In this document: one piece after another, positions 35,815 through 50,831 of the stretch | Numbering within the stretch: the stretch's first letter is position 1 | Layout: every line of letters starts with the position of its first letter | Translations under genes and position numbers: made by a program | DNA from: Sapria himalayana | Taxonomy: Eukaryota > Streptophyta > Magnoliopsida > Malpighiales > Rafflesiaceae | DNA: 64,000 bases | Assembly: GCA_029783825.1 (NCBI GenBank) | Contig: JAREIK010002028.1 | Location: forward strand, 1-64,000 | Reading direction: 5' to 3' | The notes under the pieces: generated by a model | Told to the model about the DNA's origin: nothing | What the model saw: only the letters and a program-made list of their open reading frames with translations | Databases searched by the model: none

Positions 35815-37107
35815 GAATGAAAAATAGCTAGGGATTTTTCCCTAACAAATTTAGCTAGGGAACTTTCTATATATATTCAGTCAAAAATATTAATTATTAC
35901 TATTAATTACGATAAAAAATTAGCAAGGAAAAAAATATAATTAGCTAGTAAATTTTCTTTGTTCAAAATCTTGTCAGGAAAATAGTTTTTTCATTAATAT
36001 TTTGTGATGAACACTTTAGCTTGGGATAATTTACATATTAACTCCATAAATAAAAAAAATTATATAATTAAATATTGGCTAAGGAAATACCGTCGCTAAA
36101 TCCATAGCTAAATTATGGATTTTATAAGCTAGGAAAATTCATCGCTATATTATGGATTTTATTAGCTTGAGACAATCTGTCGCTAAATACGTCGCTAAAT
36201 TACTAATATTATTAGCGAGAGAAATTCCGTTGCTAAATCCATCGCAAAATTATGCATTTTTTTTCTCGGGAAATTCCATCGCTAAATCCTTTACTAATAT
36301 ATGTATTTTATTTGCTAGGGATGTTCGTTCGCTAAATCCATTGATAAAATGTGAATTTTATTAGCTAGAAAAAATCTGTCGCTAAATCAAAAATTTTATT
36401 AAAAAGGAAAAATCTATCACTAAATCTATCACTAAATTAAGGATTTTATTAGCAATGGAAAATCCATCCCTAAATCTATCGCTAAATCCGTCGCTAAATC
36501 CGTCGCTAAATCCGTCGCTAAATCCATCGCTAAATCTAGGATTTTATTAGCAAGAGAACATCTGTTACTAAATCCGTCGCTAAATCTAGGATTTTATTAG
36601 CGAGAGAATATGAGTCGCTAAATCTAAGATTTTATTAGCAAGGGAACATCCATCGGTAAATCAAGGATTTTATTAGCAAGGGAAAATCTATCTCTAAATC
36701 CATTGCTAAATCAAGAATTTTATTAGCAAGCAATATTTCGCGGTAAAATCTATCGCTAAATCAAAGATTTTATTAGCAGAAGAAATTCAATCATTAAATT
36801 CATCGCTAAATCAATGATTTTAATAATAAGGGATATTCCATCGCAAAATCAATCACTAAAATCCCCACTTTTCTAGAGCGGATGTTACGAAAATTTTTGG
36901 TCGATAATCAGTCACTAAATCCCCCGTATTTCTTTAGCAGAATTTTCGAAAAATTTTCCTTTGCTATTCCATTTGTAATCTGTTGTTATTAATTTTTTCA
37001 TAAATAATTATCAATCCCTTGCTATTCCCTAGCTAATCCCTTGCAATTTAACCAAGGATTGATCCCTAGCTAAAATTCCATAGCTAAATCGATATTTTCT
37101 TGTAGTG
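35815..37107 (+). repeat. Element C right terminus and subterminal array
   Basis: To about 36040 it resembles the right end of element B (TAGCTAGGGATTTTTCCCT, GAACACTTTAGCTTGGG). From 36070 it holds about 18 units with CGTCGCTAAATCC and TTTTATTAGCAAGGGAAAA. A perfect or near-perfect 12-bp tandem (GCTAAATCCGTC) runs at about 36470-36530. The end TTTTCTTGTAGTG at 37107 directly meets the CTAT array. This class of repeat is where TNPA binds in En/Spm. Confidence 0.85.
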
Positions 37108-37645
37108 TTGTCTATCTGTATATCTATTTGTATATCTAGCTATCATTCTATATGTCTGTCTATCTATCTATATGTCTATCTGTCTATCTATCTATCTCAC
37201 TATAAATCAATCTGTGTATCTATCTGCCTTTCTATCTGTCTATCTAGCTATTTATCAATCTATTTATCTACCTATCTATTAATCTGTCTACCTATTATGT
37301 AATTATCTACCTATATATCTGTATATCTATTTATCAATCTATCAATCTATCATTCAATCAATCAATATATCTATCTATCTATCTATGTGTCTGTCTATCT
37401 ATCTATTAATCTATCTGTCTATCTATTTATATATCTATATATCTATCTAATAGTTGATCTATCTATTTATCATTAGTTTTTCATTCGAGCTATTAATTTA
37501 TCTATCTGTCTATCTATCTATCTATTTGTCTATCTATCTATCTATCTATCTATATATTTGTGTGTCGATCTCTCTATCAATCTGTTTATTTATTTGTTTA
37601 TCTATATGTCTATATATCTATCTATCTATCTATTTATCTATCTAT

Positions 37646-37681
<36 letters not shown>

Positions 37682-37701
37682 ATTTATGTATCCCACCATT
37701 G

Positions 37702-37735
<34 letters not shown>

Positions 37736-39932
37736 CTATCTTTCTATCTATTTATCTATTTATCTCTCTATATATCTATATCTTTTTTAATCTATCTATG
37801 AATATAAATATCAATCTCTCTATCATTTTCTCTAACAATCTCTCTAATTATCTTTATATCTATATATCTATCTATCTGCCTTTATATCAATTTATCTATT
37901 TATCTATTATGAATCTATCTATATATCTATCTATTTTTAAGTCTATCTATCTATCTTTTTATCTATGTAATTATATTTCTATGTAACTATATATTTATCT
38001 ATATATCTATCTATCTGCATATCTATCTATCATTCTATCTATTTATTTATTTGTCCATCACTCTATCTATATGTCTATATTTTTTCTATCTTTCTATCAA
38101 TCTATATGCCTATATTTCTTTATGTTTATATTTCTATATTTTAATTTCTCTATTATTCTGCCAATCTATCTATCTTTCTATCTGACTATATATCTTTCTA
38201 TCTATCTATATGTGTATCTATCTATCTATTTGTCTATTTAGCTGTGTTTCTATCTTTCTATCTATCTATATGTCTATCTATCTATCTATCTATCTATCTG
38301 TCTATCTATATGTATATCTATTTGTCTATCTATTTATCTATCTATCTTTTTATCAATTTGACTATTTATCTATCTATCAATTATCTATTTGTCTATTTTC
38401 ATCTATCTATCAATCTATATATTAATCTATCTATCAATCTATATATCTATTTGTCTATCTATCTATCTATCTATTTTTCTATCCATCTTTTTGTCTATCT
38501 ATTTTACTGTCTATTTGTCTAACTGTAAGACATTTTCTCTCTCTATCTATCTATATATCTATCTAATTATCTTTCTTTCTATATCTAAATCTTTTTGTCA
38601 ATATATATATATATATATATATATGGGAATCTATCTATCAATTAATTAAACTATCTATCTATCTATGTATCTATTAATCTTTTAATCTATCTATCTATCA
38701 ATATATCTATCAATTTATTTATTAATCAGCCTATTAGTCTATTTATTAATCTTTCTATCAATTTGTCAATCTATCTATTTATATATAAATCTTTCTATTT
38801 TGTTGTATATCTATATATCTTTCTGTCTATCTATCTATATGTTTGTCTATCTATTTGTCTATCTACCTATCCGTCTATCTATTTGTCGATCAAATTTTCT
38901 ATATCTCTGTCAATTTGTCTATCAATCTATCAATCAATCTATACATCATTCTAGTTATCAATAGGTCTATCTATCTATATTTTTATCGGTTTCTCTATCA
39001 ATCTATCTATTTGTCTATTTTTATTTTTTTTCTATCATTTTATGTAATTATTTGTTTGTTTGTCTATGTGTATATATACCTACCTACCTAATTGTCTGCT
39101 TTCCTGACTATTTTCCTAAATGTATATCTATTTATTTGTTTTACTATTTATTTATTTATTTATCTATTTATTTATCTATGTGTCTATCTATTTATCTATA
39201 TCTATCTATCTATCAATATATCTATTTATCTATTGATATATTAGTGTATCTATCTATATTTCTACTTGTCTATCTATTTATCTACGTACCTACCTACCTA
39301 TCTATCTATCTATCTACCTTTCTATCGATCTATTTATCTATATATCTATCATCTATTTATTTATATGTTTATCAAAGTGTCTTTCCATATATCTATATAT
39401 CTATTTATTGATTTGACTATCTATTTGTCTATCTTTATATCTATTAATATATCTATCTATTTATCTTTTTATCTAGCTTACTGCCTATCTATCTGTCTAA
39501 CTAAGTATCTATCTATTTGTATATTTGTTTATCTATCTATCTATCTATCAGTCTATCTATTTGTCTATCTATCATTCTTTCTTTTTCTTTATATATTTGT
39601 CTATCTATTTGTCTATCTAACTATATATCTATATGTGTGTGTGTGTGTGTATTAGTTTTATAATCTATTTATATATATATCTACCTGAGTGTCTTTCTAT
39701 ATATATACTTATCTATCTATCTATCTATCTATGTATTTATCTAAATATTTGTATAATAATCTATATATATATATATATGATTCTATTTGTCTATCTATCT
39801 TTCTATCTTTATATCTATCTATCTATCTATCTATCTATATTTCTATCTATGACTTTGTTTATCTGTCAATCTACCAATCTATATCTCTATCAATTAATCT
39901 ATCTATCTTCTAATTTTCTATCTATCTATCTT

Positions 39933-39963
<31 letters not shown>

Positions 39964-42032
39964 GTCAATCAATCAATTATCTATCTATCTATCTATCATC
40001 TATCTATATTTCTATCTATCTATAAATTTATCTATCTGTCAATCTATTTATCTATTTATTTTTTATTTATTTGTCTATCTATTTGTCTATCTATTTGTCT
40101 ATCTTTCTTTCTATCTATGTGTCAATATATTATCATATCTATCTATACGAGTATCTATCATTTTATCTATATATTTGACTGTTTATCTATCTATGTATCA
40201 TTCTATATATCTTTTTATCAATCTATCAATCAATCTATCCAACAATATGTCTATCAATCAATCTATCAAAATATCATTAAATCTATCTATCTATCTATCT
40301 ATGTATATATCTATTTATCTATCTATTTATAAATCAATTTATACATCTATTTATCTATCTACCTTTATGTTTGTTTAATTGTTAGTCTATCTATCAAATT
40401 GTGTATCTGCTTATTTGTTAGACTTTTTTTATTTATATGTCTGTCTATCTATCTATCAATCTATCTTTTTATCTATCCATCTATCTATTTATCTGTCTAT
40501 CTAACTATTTATCTATCTAATTATATGTCCATATATTTATCTATATTTCTATATACTATTTATCTATCTGTATGTCTATCAGTCTATCTAACTATATATC
40601 TATTTATCTATATGTCTAACTATCTATCTAATGATTTGACTATCTATATTTCCATCCATCTATCTATTTATCTATTTATCTATCTATCTATTTATCTATT
40701 TATCTATCTATCTATCTATCTATCTATTTGTCTGTATATCTGTCTATCTATTTGTCTATCTATCTATGTATCTATATATCTATCTGTCTATCAATCTATG
40801 TATCAATATATCTATATATCTATTTATATGTCTGTCTATCTTTCTATTTATCTCTCTATCGATATGTGTGTCTTTCTATTTACCAATCTTTTCTTTCTAT
40901 TAAATTTCTTTATTTATTTATCTATCTAAGTATCTATATATTGATCTATGTATCTATGTATCTATTCGTCTATCTATCAATTTATCTATCTTTCTATTAA
41001 TCTATCAATCTATCTATCTATTTATTGATCTATCAAAATTTCAATCTATCTTTCTCTGACTATAAGTCAATCATATAGCTTTCTATCAATCTATCTATTA
41101 ATCTGACTATCAAAATATCTATCAATATTTATTTTATCTTTCTATCTATTTATTTTTCTATCTATATATCTATCTGTTTATGTATCTATCTATCTCTCTT
41201 ACTATCAAACTATTTATAATTTTGACTATCAACCTATTGTGTATCAATCAATCAATTTATCTATCTGTCTATGTATCTTTCTAACTATTTATTTGTCTTA
41301 TTTATCTATTTGTTAATCAATTAATTTATCTATTTATCAATCTATTTATTTATCTTCATATCAATTTATTTGACTAACTATATGTTTATTTCTTTGTTTG
41401 TCTATCCATCTATCAAAATGTCTAATAAACTGTGGATCTATAAGTATATTTATCTTTTTATCTATCTACCATTTAATCAATCTATCTTTCTATATTTCTA
41501 TCAATCTGTCTATCAATCACTCTATCATTCTATCAATCAATATCTCAATCAATCATTCTATCAATCAATATATATATATATATCTATCCATCTATCTTTT
41601 TATTTATATATCTATCTATCTATGTTTCTTTCTATTTACTTGTCAATCTATCTATCAATCTATCTATTTTTCTGTTTATCTATCTCTCTATATGTATATT
41701 TCTAATTTTTTGTCTATCTATTTATCTGTCTATATAGCTATCTATCTATCTATTAGACTTGTATCTATCGTTCTACTTGTCTATTTGTCTATTTTTCTAT
41801 TTGTCTATTTGTCTTTTATCTCTCTATCTATTTGCCTGTTTATCTATCTATCAATTTATCTATCTATCTGTCTTTCAATCTGTCTATATAACTACTTATG
41901 AATCTTTCTAAAAATCTTTCTATCTTTTTGTCTATAAATATGTATATCTATCTATTTATATATTTGTTTATATATCTCTCTATCAATCTCTCTATTTATT
42001 TATATATCTATCTATCTATCTATCTATATGTC

Positions 42033-42063
<31 letters not shown>

Positions 42064-42150
42064 CTATATGACTATCTATTTGTCTATCTATCTTTCTACC
42101 TACCAATCTGTCTATTTATCTATATATCAATCTTTTAGTCTTTTATTTTT

Positions 42151-42190
<40 letters not shown>

Positions 42191-43870
42191 CTCTCTCTCT
42201 TTATCTATCAATCAATCATACAATCTATCTATCTGTCTATCTAGATGTCTATTTATTTTTTAATCAATCTATCCATCTTTGTATATATATATCAGCCTAA
42301 CAATCTATTTAAATATCTATCTTACTTTCTTTCTATATCTTTATCTATCTATCTATCTCTATATCCATCTTTCTATCTATCTATTTGTCTATCAATATGC
42401 CAAACAATCTATCTATCAATATATCTATCAATATATCTATCATTATGTATGTTAGTATGTCTATTAATCTGTCTCTCATTCTTTCTATCATTCTATCTAT
42501 TAATTTTTCTATCTTTTTATCTATATATCTATCTATTTTTTTAGCTATCTATCTTTTTTATTATCTATCTATCTAATTGTCTATCTATCTACATATCTAT
42601 CTATTTGTTTATCAATTTGTCTATTTATCTATCTATCTATTTATTTATCAAACTGCCTATCTATCTATTTGTCTATTTGTCTATCTACAAATCTATTTTC
42701 CTGTCTATCCGTCTGTATATTTGTGATTCTATCTTTTTGCCTATTTGTTTGATTGTTAGTCTTTCATTCTATGTGTCTATTTGTATGTTTGTCTAACGGC
42801 TTGTCTGCCTAGCTACCGAATTGTCTACCTGCTTGACTACTTACCTATTAGTCTATCTATCTATCTATCTATCTATTTTACTATCAATTTGAATATCAAT
42901 CAATCGGTCTATCTATTACCTATCTGTCTATCTAACTATCTACCTATAGATCTAACTATTTATCTAACTGGCTATCTATTACTCTATTTATTTATCTATC
43001 TATCTACTTGTCTAGCTTTCTTTCTATCAATCTCTCTATATATCTTTCTATCTATGTGTATATCTTTCTGTCTATCTATCTATCTATATGTTTTTTTATA
43101 TGTTTATCTATTAGTCTATCTATCTATCTACTTGTCTATCTATCAATCTACCTATTTATCGGTCTATCTGATTGTATACTATAAGTATATCGATCTTTCT
43201 ATCTATTTGTCTATTTATTTGACTATCTATCTATTAATATGAGTATCTCTCTATTTATCTATTTGTAGATATATCTGCATATTTTTTCTATCTATCTATA
43301 AATCATTTTTTCTGTATATCTATCTATCTACCTATCAATATGTTTATCTATATGTCTATTTATCAGCCTATTTATCTTTCTTATTATGTATCTATATATC
43401 TATCTATCTGTCTATCAATTTTCTATCTATTTGTCTACCTATCTTCTATCTAAATCTATATTAATCTACCTATCTATTTATCTATCTATATATATATCAG
43501 TCTAATAATCTATTTATATATATATATATCGATCTATCTGTCTATCAATTTGTTTAACTATATGTCGATCTATCTATCTATCTATTTGTCTATCTATCTA
43601 TCTATCTATTTTTCTAACTATATATCTATCTTTCTATCTGTTTATCTATCTATTTATCTATCAATCTTTCTATCTATCTCTCTTTCTATCTATCTATATA
43701 TCTATCTGTCTTTTTTTCTTCCTATCTATTTGACTAATAATTTTGTCTATATAACTATCTATCTATCTATCTATATGTCTATGTATCTATTTATCTATCC
43801 ATTAATATATCTATCTAATAATATGTTGATCTATCTATCTATCTTTTTATGAATCTATCTAAATATCTGT
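37108..43870. repeat. (CTAT)n/(GATA)n array between element C and duplication copy 2
   Basis: This is 6.8 kb of imperfect CTAT repeats with the same polarity as the other arrays. Marker blocks occur at about 39031-39110 and 42764-42845, and CAGTCTAATAAT-type markers at about 42288 and 43488. (AT)n runs lie at about 37650-37679, 42036-42062 and 42158-42186, and (GT)n at 37719-37733 and 39635-39651. It continues without a break into 43871-46136, so the physical array is about 9 kb. All open frames are Leu-Ser-Ile-Tyr repeats. Confidence 0.95.
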
Positions 43871-44286
43871 CTATCTATCAATCAATGAATCTATCTATCT
43901 ATCAATCTATCTAGAATTGTATAACAAAATGTATATCAATCTATTTATCACTTTTTCTTTCAATCTGTGTATTTATTTTATCAATCTATCTATCAATTTA
44001 TCAAACGATCGATCTATCTATCTATCTTTTTCTATTTATCTATCTATCTAACTAACTATCATCTATCACTCTTCTATCTTTCTCTCCATCTATATATCTA
44101 TCTATCTATCTATCTATCTTTGTATCTATCTTTCTGTCTTTTTATTTTTCTATCTAACTATTTATCTATCTATCTCTCTATATATCTATATTTATGTATA
44201 TCTATCTATCTATTTTTTAATCTATCAAGCTATCTATCTATCTATAAATCTGACTATCTATATGTCTATCTATCTATCTATCTATC

Positions 44287-44327
<41 letters not shown>

Positions 44328-45320
44328 TTTTGTCTGGTATATCCTTTTGGATATCAATTTACTATTATTTGTTTATATATATGTCTATCTATCTATCTAT
44401 CTATATTTCTGTCTATCTATCTGTCTATATATATCTATATCTATTTATCTATCTATATGTCTATCTATCTAGTTATTTATATATCTGTCTAATAATCGAT
44501 TTATATATATCTATCTATCTATCTATTTGTCTATCAATCTCTCTATCTATCTATCAATTTATTTATCTATCTATCTATCTGTCTGTCTATATAAGTTTAT
44601 CAAAATGTCTATCAAACTATTAGTCAATATGCCTATCAATCAATCAATCTATCTATCTCTCTATTTATCTATCTATCTATCTCTATATATATTTATATAT
44701 CTTAATATTTGTCTATCAATTTGTCTATCTACATGTCTATCAATCTATCTATCATTCTTTCTATCTTTCTATATATCTATTTGTCTTTCTATCTCTCTAT
44801 CTATCTATCTATCTATTTGTCTGTCTGTCTGTTTGTCTATTTATATATTCTTTTCTTTATATGTGTATATTTGTTTGTTTGTCTATCTATCTATCTGCAT
44901 GCCTACACTATTGTCTACCTACTTGATTGCTTGCTTGTCTATCTATCTACCTATCTATCTATCTATTTTACAATCTATTTGTATATTTATCTATATGTCT
45001 ATCTATATGTCTGTTTGTCTATCTATTTATATATCTATCTATTTGTTTCTCTATCTATCTCTCTATTAGTCTATCTATCTATCTATCTATCTACTTGTAT
45101 ATCTATCTGTTTATATTTCGGTCTATATATCTTTCTATCAATATGTCTTTCTATACTATATCTATCTATCTATCTATATGTTTATCTTTCTATTTTTCTA
45201 TATATTTATCTACTTGTCTATCTATCTATCTATTTATTAATTTTTTTCTATATATCTATCTGACTATCTAACTACCTATATATTTGTCTATCTATCTGTA
45301 TATCTATCTATCTATCTGTA

Positions 45321-45351
<31 letters not shown>

Positions 45352-46136
45352 ATTTTACTTATATGTCTATCTATCTATCTATCTATTTGTTTGTGTATTT
45401 ATCAATCTATCTGACTATTTTTTATTTAATTGTCAATCTTTCAGTCTATCTATCTATCTACTTGTCTATCTATCTATCTATATATTTGTCTATATATTTT
45501 GTTATTTATTTGGCTATCTATCACTGTATCTATCTGTCTATGTGTGTGTGTGTGTGTGTGCGTGTGTGTGTATATATCTATATATCTATCTATATGTTTG
45601 TCTTTCTATCTATCTATTTATCTACATGTCTATCTATCTATCTATTTATATATCTATATCTATCTTTCTGACTACATATCTATATGTCTATCTATCTGTG
45701 TATCCATTTATCTATCTATCTATATATCTAACATTTTATCTATTAGTCTATCTATCTATTCTATATATTTATTTGTTTATCAAAATATCTATAATTCTAT
45801 ATATCAATTGATCTATAAATTTGTTTGTCAATATGTCTATCAATCTATCTATCATTCTACCTATCAATTTGTCTCTCTATTTATCTATTTATTTGTCTAT
45901 CTATCTATCTATATATATCTATCTATTTTTTCTTTCAATTTATTTATCTATTTGTCTATCTGCCTATCCATTATTCTGTCTATCTTTGTATCTATCTATT
46001 TGCATGTCTATTTGTTAGTTTGTATGACTATCTGTCATTTTATGAGTCTAATTGTTTGTTTGTCTATCTGTCTATCTGCATACCTACCTGATTATTTCTC
46101 TGACTAACAGCTTGCCTACATGTCTGTCTCTCTATC
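43871..46136. repeat. (CTAT)n/(GATA)n array, left part of copy 2
   Basis: Equivalent of 1376-3570. A long (GT)n at about 44288-44323 and another at 45541-45571 (interrupted by one C), the CAGTCTAATAAT-type marker at about 44485, and marker blocks at about 44855-44940 and 46033-46125 keep the same order as in copy 1. Confidence 0.95.
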
Positions 46137-47519
46137 CATTATAAGAAAATGTCTATTTAACTAAATAAATTTACCTCTGGAAACATTCCTAGCTAATTAG
46201 CTAGGAATTAGCTAGGGATTAGATAACGAATAGCATGATATTTTTAATTGTGCATTAAATTAAATTTTTTTGCCACTAATATTGTCATAGATTTGCACGC
46301 AAAGAAAAGTATGAATTTTAGCAATGTATTTAGCAATGAATTTTCCCTAATTAATTAGAATGAGACAAAATTCATCGCCAAATAATTATTTGGATTATAA
46401 AAATTTTATATATAATTACAAGCAATTATTCCTTAAAATTTTCTCAAAATATATGCATTTAGCTTGGGATTTTTCACTAGCTATTTGTGCTAGTGATAAT
46501 TTCTGTGACTAATCTTTAATAGTTTAATTTTTTTTAATATATTATTTGTTTTTATATTTTATATAATTTTGTATATTAAAGGGTTGTCATGGTCTATTGT
46601 GGAGTGATCCTTGAAAGATACATTCTTCTTATAAATTATAAAAATAGGATATTATAAATAAATAAATTATAAAAATCTTTAAATAATAATAAAAATATAT
46701 ATTAATAAAGACTAAAATAACTTTTTTTAGATCATAAAATATTTAAAAATTGATACAAAATATTTTTCTGAAATATTTAATTATGTTATTTTAATATTAG
46801 TATTAAAAAACATTAAATAATTTATTATATAATTATAATAATTTTTAAGATAATTTTTTAATAAATAAACATAGATAAAAATTACTACTAATAAAAGCTA
46901 AAATAAATATTTGTATGATTAAATAAAAAAAATTATAAAAATATCTAAATTAACAAATAAACAAGTAAATATTTATATTATTTAAAGTACAAATATATAT
47001 ATTTTTATGCTTATAAGAATCTTTTTAAAAAATAATTAATAAAAAATTTAAAAATTTTGAATTATAAAATAAAATTTTAATATTTTAATAAAATTTAAAA
47101 AAAATAAATTGCTATTTAAAGATTAATACATTGATGTTTTAATTTACATCAAAAAAAATTTGATGATTTTAAAAATAAATATCTCATGTGATTATTAAAA
47201 GAACACTTCAAGTATTTTTTTAGGGTTTCAACAATGTTATTTAAATATTACTAAGGATATTTTTTGCTCATCAAAAAACTTATATATATTTTAGCCCTAT
47301 AAACACTTTTGAAAATTACTACCAAACTGACACTAAGTTAATTTGAATGAAATTTTATTTTTTGCCCGTACTGAAATTTATAAGAATTAAATAATTGAGT
47401 ATGATTTTTAGTATTAGCTTTTAATACTCCATTTTTATTAAAATAATAAAAATAACTTTTTTTATTATCATCTCATTTTAAATAATTTTTAGAATTTTAT
47501 AAATTATAAATTATATCAA

Positions 47520-47810
47520 AAAATGTAAATATGTAAATATATAAATATGTAAATATGTAAATATGTAAATATGTAAAGATGTAAATATATGAATATGTGA
47601 ATATGTGAATATATGTGAATATATGTGAATATATGTGAATATGTCAATATATGTAATTATGTGAATATGTGTGTGTGCGTGTGTGAATATATATATATAT
47701 ATATATACATATACATATCTAAATGTATAAATATATACATATATAAATATATAAATACATAAATATATAAATACACAAATACATAAATAGGTAAATATAT
47801 AAATTTTGAT
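47520..47810. repeat. AT-rich microsatellite, copy 2
   Basis: AAATATGT and GAATATATGT units with a (GT)n and (AT)n centre near 47668-47706, equivalent to 4935-5215. Confidence 0.8.
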
Positions 47811-49614
47811 ATAAAATTTAGAAATAGATTATAAAACATAATCAAAAATTTGATATGAAATTTATATATGGTATATATTCAAACCTTTCACAAGCCCATA
47901 TCCTATTATGGGTGGAATACATTAAAAAACCCAATGTTTGCACTCCCCAGCCGAGAGCATGAGCATCCGTTCGATTGCAGTAATGGTGTAAAGAAAATTC
48001 ACCATTCATCATCATTCTCCGCCATCAGCATCAATCACCATTGTCGGCATTGTCATCCTCCATCATCATCCACCATTATTGTCCATCATCTTCATCCGCC
48101 ATCATCGCGAAAGAAGTATAAGCTTTGAGGTTGGCTTATATTTCTCATCTTCCAACTATAAATTATGTTGGTTTATATTTTTCATATGCTTCTTCTTCTT
48201 ATCGATTGATGACGTAGACGAGTCCTTTGGAAGCTTCTAACTAGGCTTCTTCTCTACATGTCATATAGAGATTATTTATTTTATATTGATTCTGTATCTT
48301 TTTAATACCTTATTACTACATTATCATTATTTCTAGTCGGTATTTATTTTTGATTCTCATTTGGATTATAGTGTTCGATCACATTTCAATGTTCAGTTTG
48401 ATAGGTAATTGGCATGGTAGTTACACTATCATCAATAATATAATGTTTTTTTAGAGAGAAAGTGTCCCTCTTATTTTAGGTTCATTTTTTCTCCTTAAAA
48501 ATTCTTGAAATGTTGACATGTCATGTATATAACCAGAATAAATAATATGCTATTCAATTCATAAAATATATGGGCTTTGTCGAAATGTTATGTCATGAAA
48601 AATATCTTAATTTACCATATCCCTCATAATAAAAATGAATACAATCACATTCAATAATTTATGAACAAATTAAACACAATTTCAAGTCTCCCACAATATC
48701 CTAGAACATGTGTTCAAACATATTTTTTAGAACCTTTAGAATGGTATATCATTTATGGTTCACAAATTATATGTGATTTGTGAAAATAAAATGGTTTGAA
48801 AACTAACATAATGTACCATAATTCACATAATTTACAATAGCCATTTCCAATCAATATTTGATAATGAAATTAAACCCAACTGCATATGGCGGAAGATCTT
48901 GATGTTTTTTTTTGAATTATAAAAAGACCTCAGCATTAAATGTGCTCTCTAAATTAACTATTTTCTATAAAATATTTTTTATCAAATTTTCACTATCACT
49001 TCAAATTATATTAAATATATTGAAACACAAAAAATATTAGTCTCTACCAGCTTAAAACAATCCTATATAAGTTCAAAGTGTTTTCAAGAAACAAATCAAA
49101 CATAATGGGTTTTTTGAATTTCTATCCTACCAAAAACCAATTCAAACATCATTGGTCTTATTTCAATCAATAGGAAAATAAGAAGTAGATTTTTTTTGTT
49201 ATTTATGGATTAATAAATTATTTTTTAAAAAAATAGGCTTTCTTTTTTAAAATTCTTGTGTTAAAACAAATTAAATAAAACCATAACTCAATTAGATAAC
49301 AAATAAAATCACAATATTATTTATCAAGCTCGACATAATATATAGTTCAAGTCTATTATTGCACTCTTATATAATAAGCATTTCTTATATGTATTGAACA
49401 TACTAAATGCATGTTAAATATGAAGATTTATAAGAATATGTTTAAATAATCCAATATATCGATGTTTTTTTGAAATGGAACTAAATCTAGGTAACTATTG
49501 GATAAATGGACTTGTAATATTCAATTTTGTCTTAATTGTTTGTTTAATTTTTGATGGTTCATATTTGAAAAGAAACCATTTGTGTCACTGAAATAGTTAT
49601 GAAAAAATTGATTA

Positions 49615-50828
49615 AAAATGTATAACTATCTGGAAAATCACACATGTAACTATATTTATAATTAAAATTTATAACAACATATATATAATTATATGTTTAA
49701 CTATATATATATATAACTTTTTATTATTATTTGTATAACTATATAAAACTTTTTATAACTATATGTAATTATATTTTTAATTATGTAAACTATTTTTATA
49801 ACTATAATTATAACTATATATTACTATTTTTTAACTATATAATAATTTATAACTATAAGTATAATTCTATATAACTTTATTTCTAACAAAATTTGCTATA
49901 TGTATAATAATATATAACTATATATAATTGTATTTTACGATATGTATAACTAAAAAAATGTTATAACTCATCTTAAACTACATTCATATGTATAACTATA
50001 TGTATAATTAAATATAATTATATATAACTCTGTTTATAACTAAATATACTAAAGGTATAAGAACATATAACTATAAATAATTATCTTTTACTATATGTAT
50101 AACTATGAAAATATTATACATAACTATATTTAAATATTTAATTTACAACATATATTTAATATATATTTTTATATATTAGTATATAAAAATGTATTTAACT
50201 ATATCTATACCTATACATAACTACATGTATAAATATATAAAATTATATGAAAAAATATATATACCTACATGTATAAATATAAGTATTACTATATGTGTAA
50301 CTATATGTATAACCACATGTAACTATATTTATAATTAAATGTATAACAATAGACAACATTATGTTTAATTATATGTGTATAACTATTTATAAATATTTGT
50401 ATAATTTTATATAATTAAATATAACTATATTTGTAACTATGTATACATATATGTCAGTCTATATATTTGTTTATAACTTTGTATACATTTATCTATAACT
50501 ACTTATAACTACTTGTATAATTATATCTATATATAACTATATATTTAACTATATATAACTATTTATAACTATATACTATATGTATAATACCATATAACTA
50601 TATATATTTGTATTTTATTATATGTACAACTATAAAAACTTTATATATAATTATATGCATAATAAATATATTTAAAACTATATAAAACTATATGTTTTAC
50701 CAATTCTATTTTTATAAATAAATGGATAACAACATATAACTATATATAACTTTTTAAAACAATATTTATATCTATACATTACTATGTATAATTATATGTT
50801 ACTATATGTATAACTATATGTATAACAG
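49615..50828. repeat. AT-rich minisatellite, copy 2
   Basis: TATAACTATATG-type degenerate units equivalent to 7020-8226. In this copy similar units continue briefly into the 285-bp segment at 50832. Confidence 0.85.
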
Positions 50829-50831
50829 TGT

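Larger units (their letters stand above)
28560..37107 (+). mobile_element. CACTA element C, degenerate autonomous type
   Basis: In order this holds a CT-rich leader, a tnp2-type transposase pseudogene, a TNPA-type pseudogene, a palindromic minisatellite, a duplicated TNPA exon piece, a subterminal repeat array and the terminus TTTTCTTGTAGTG at 37095-37107, which abuts the CTAT array. Gene order (tnp2 then TNPA) is as in En/Spm. The left end given is where the leader begins. No 5' CACTA terminus was found, and the minisatellite at 26891-28430 may also belong. Multiple stops and frameshifts mean no functional protein. Confidence 0.75.

Noticed and set aside
36152..36364. 70-codon frame in the subterminal array of element C
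   Set aside because: It is made of the repeated AGCTAGGGAA and GCTAAATCC units.
37108..43870. CRISPR-like or origin-like repeat array
   Set aside because: There are no constant repeats with unique spacers; the period is four bases with larger satellite structure.
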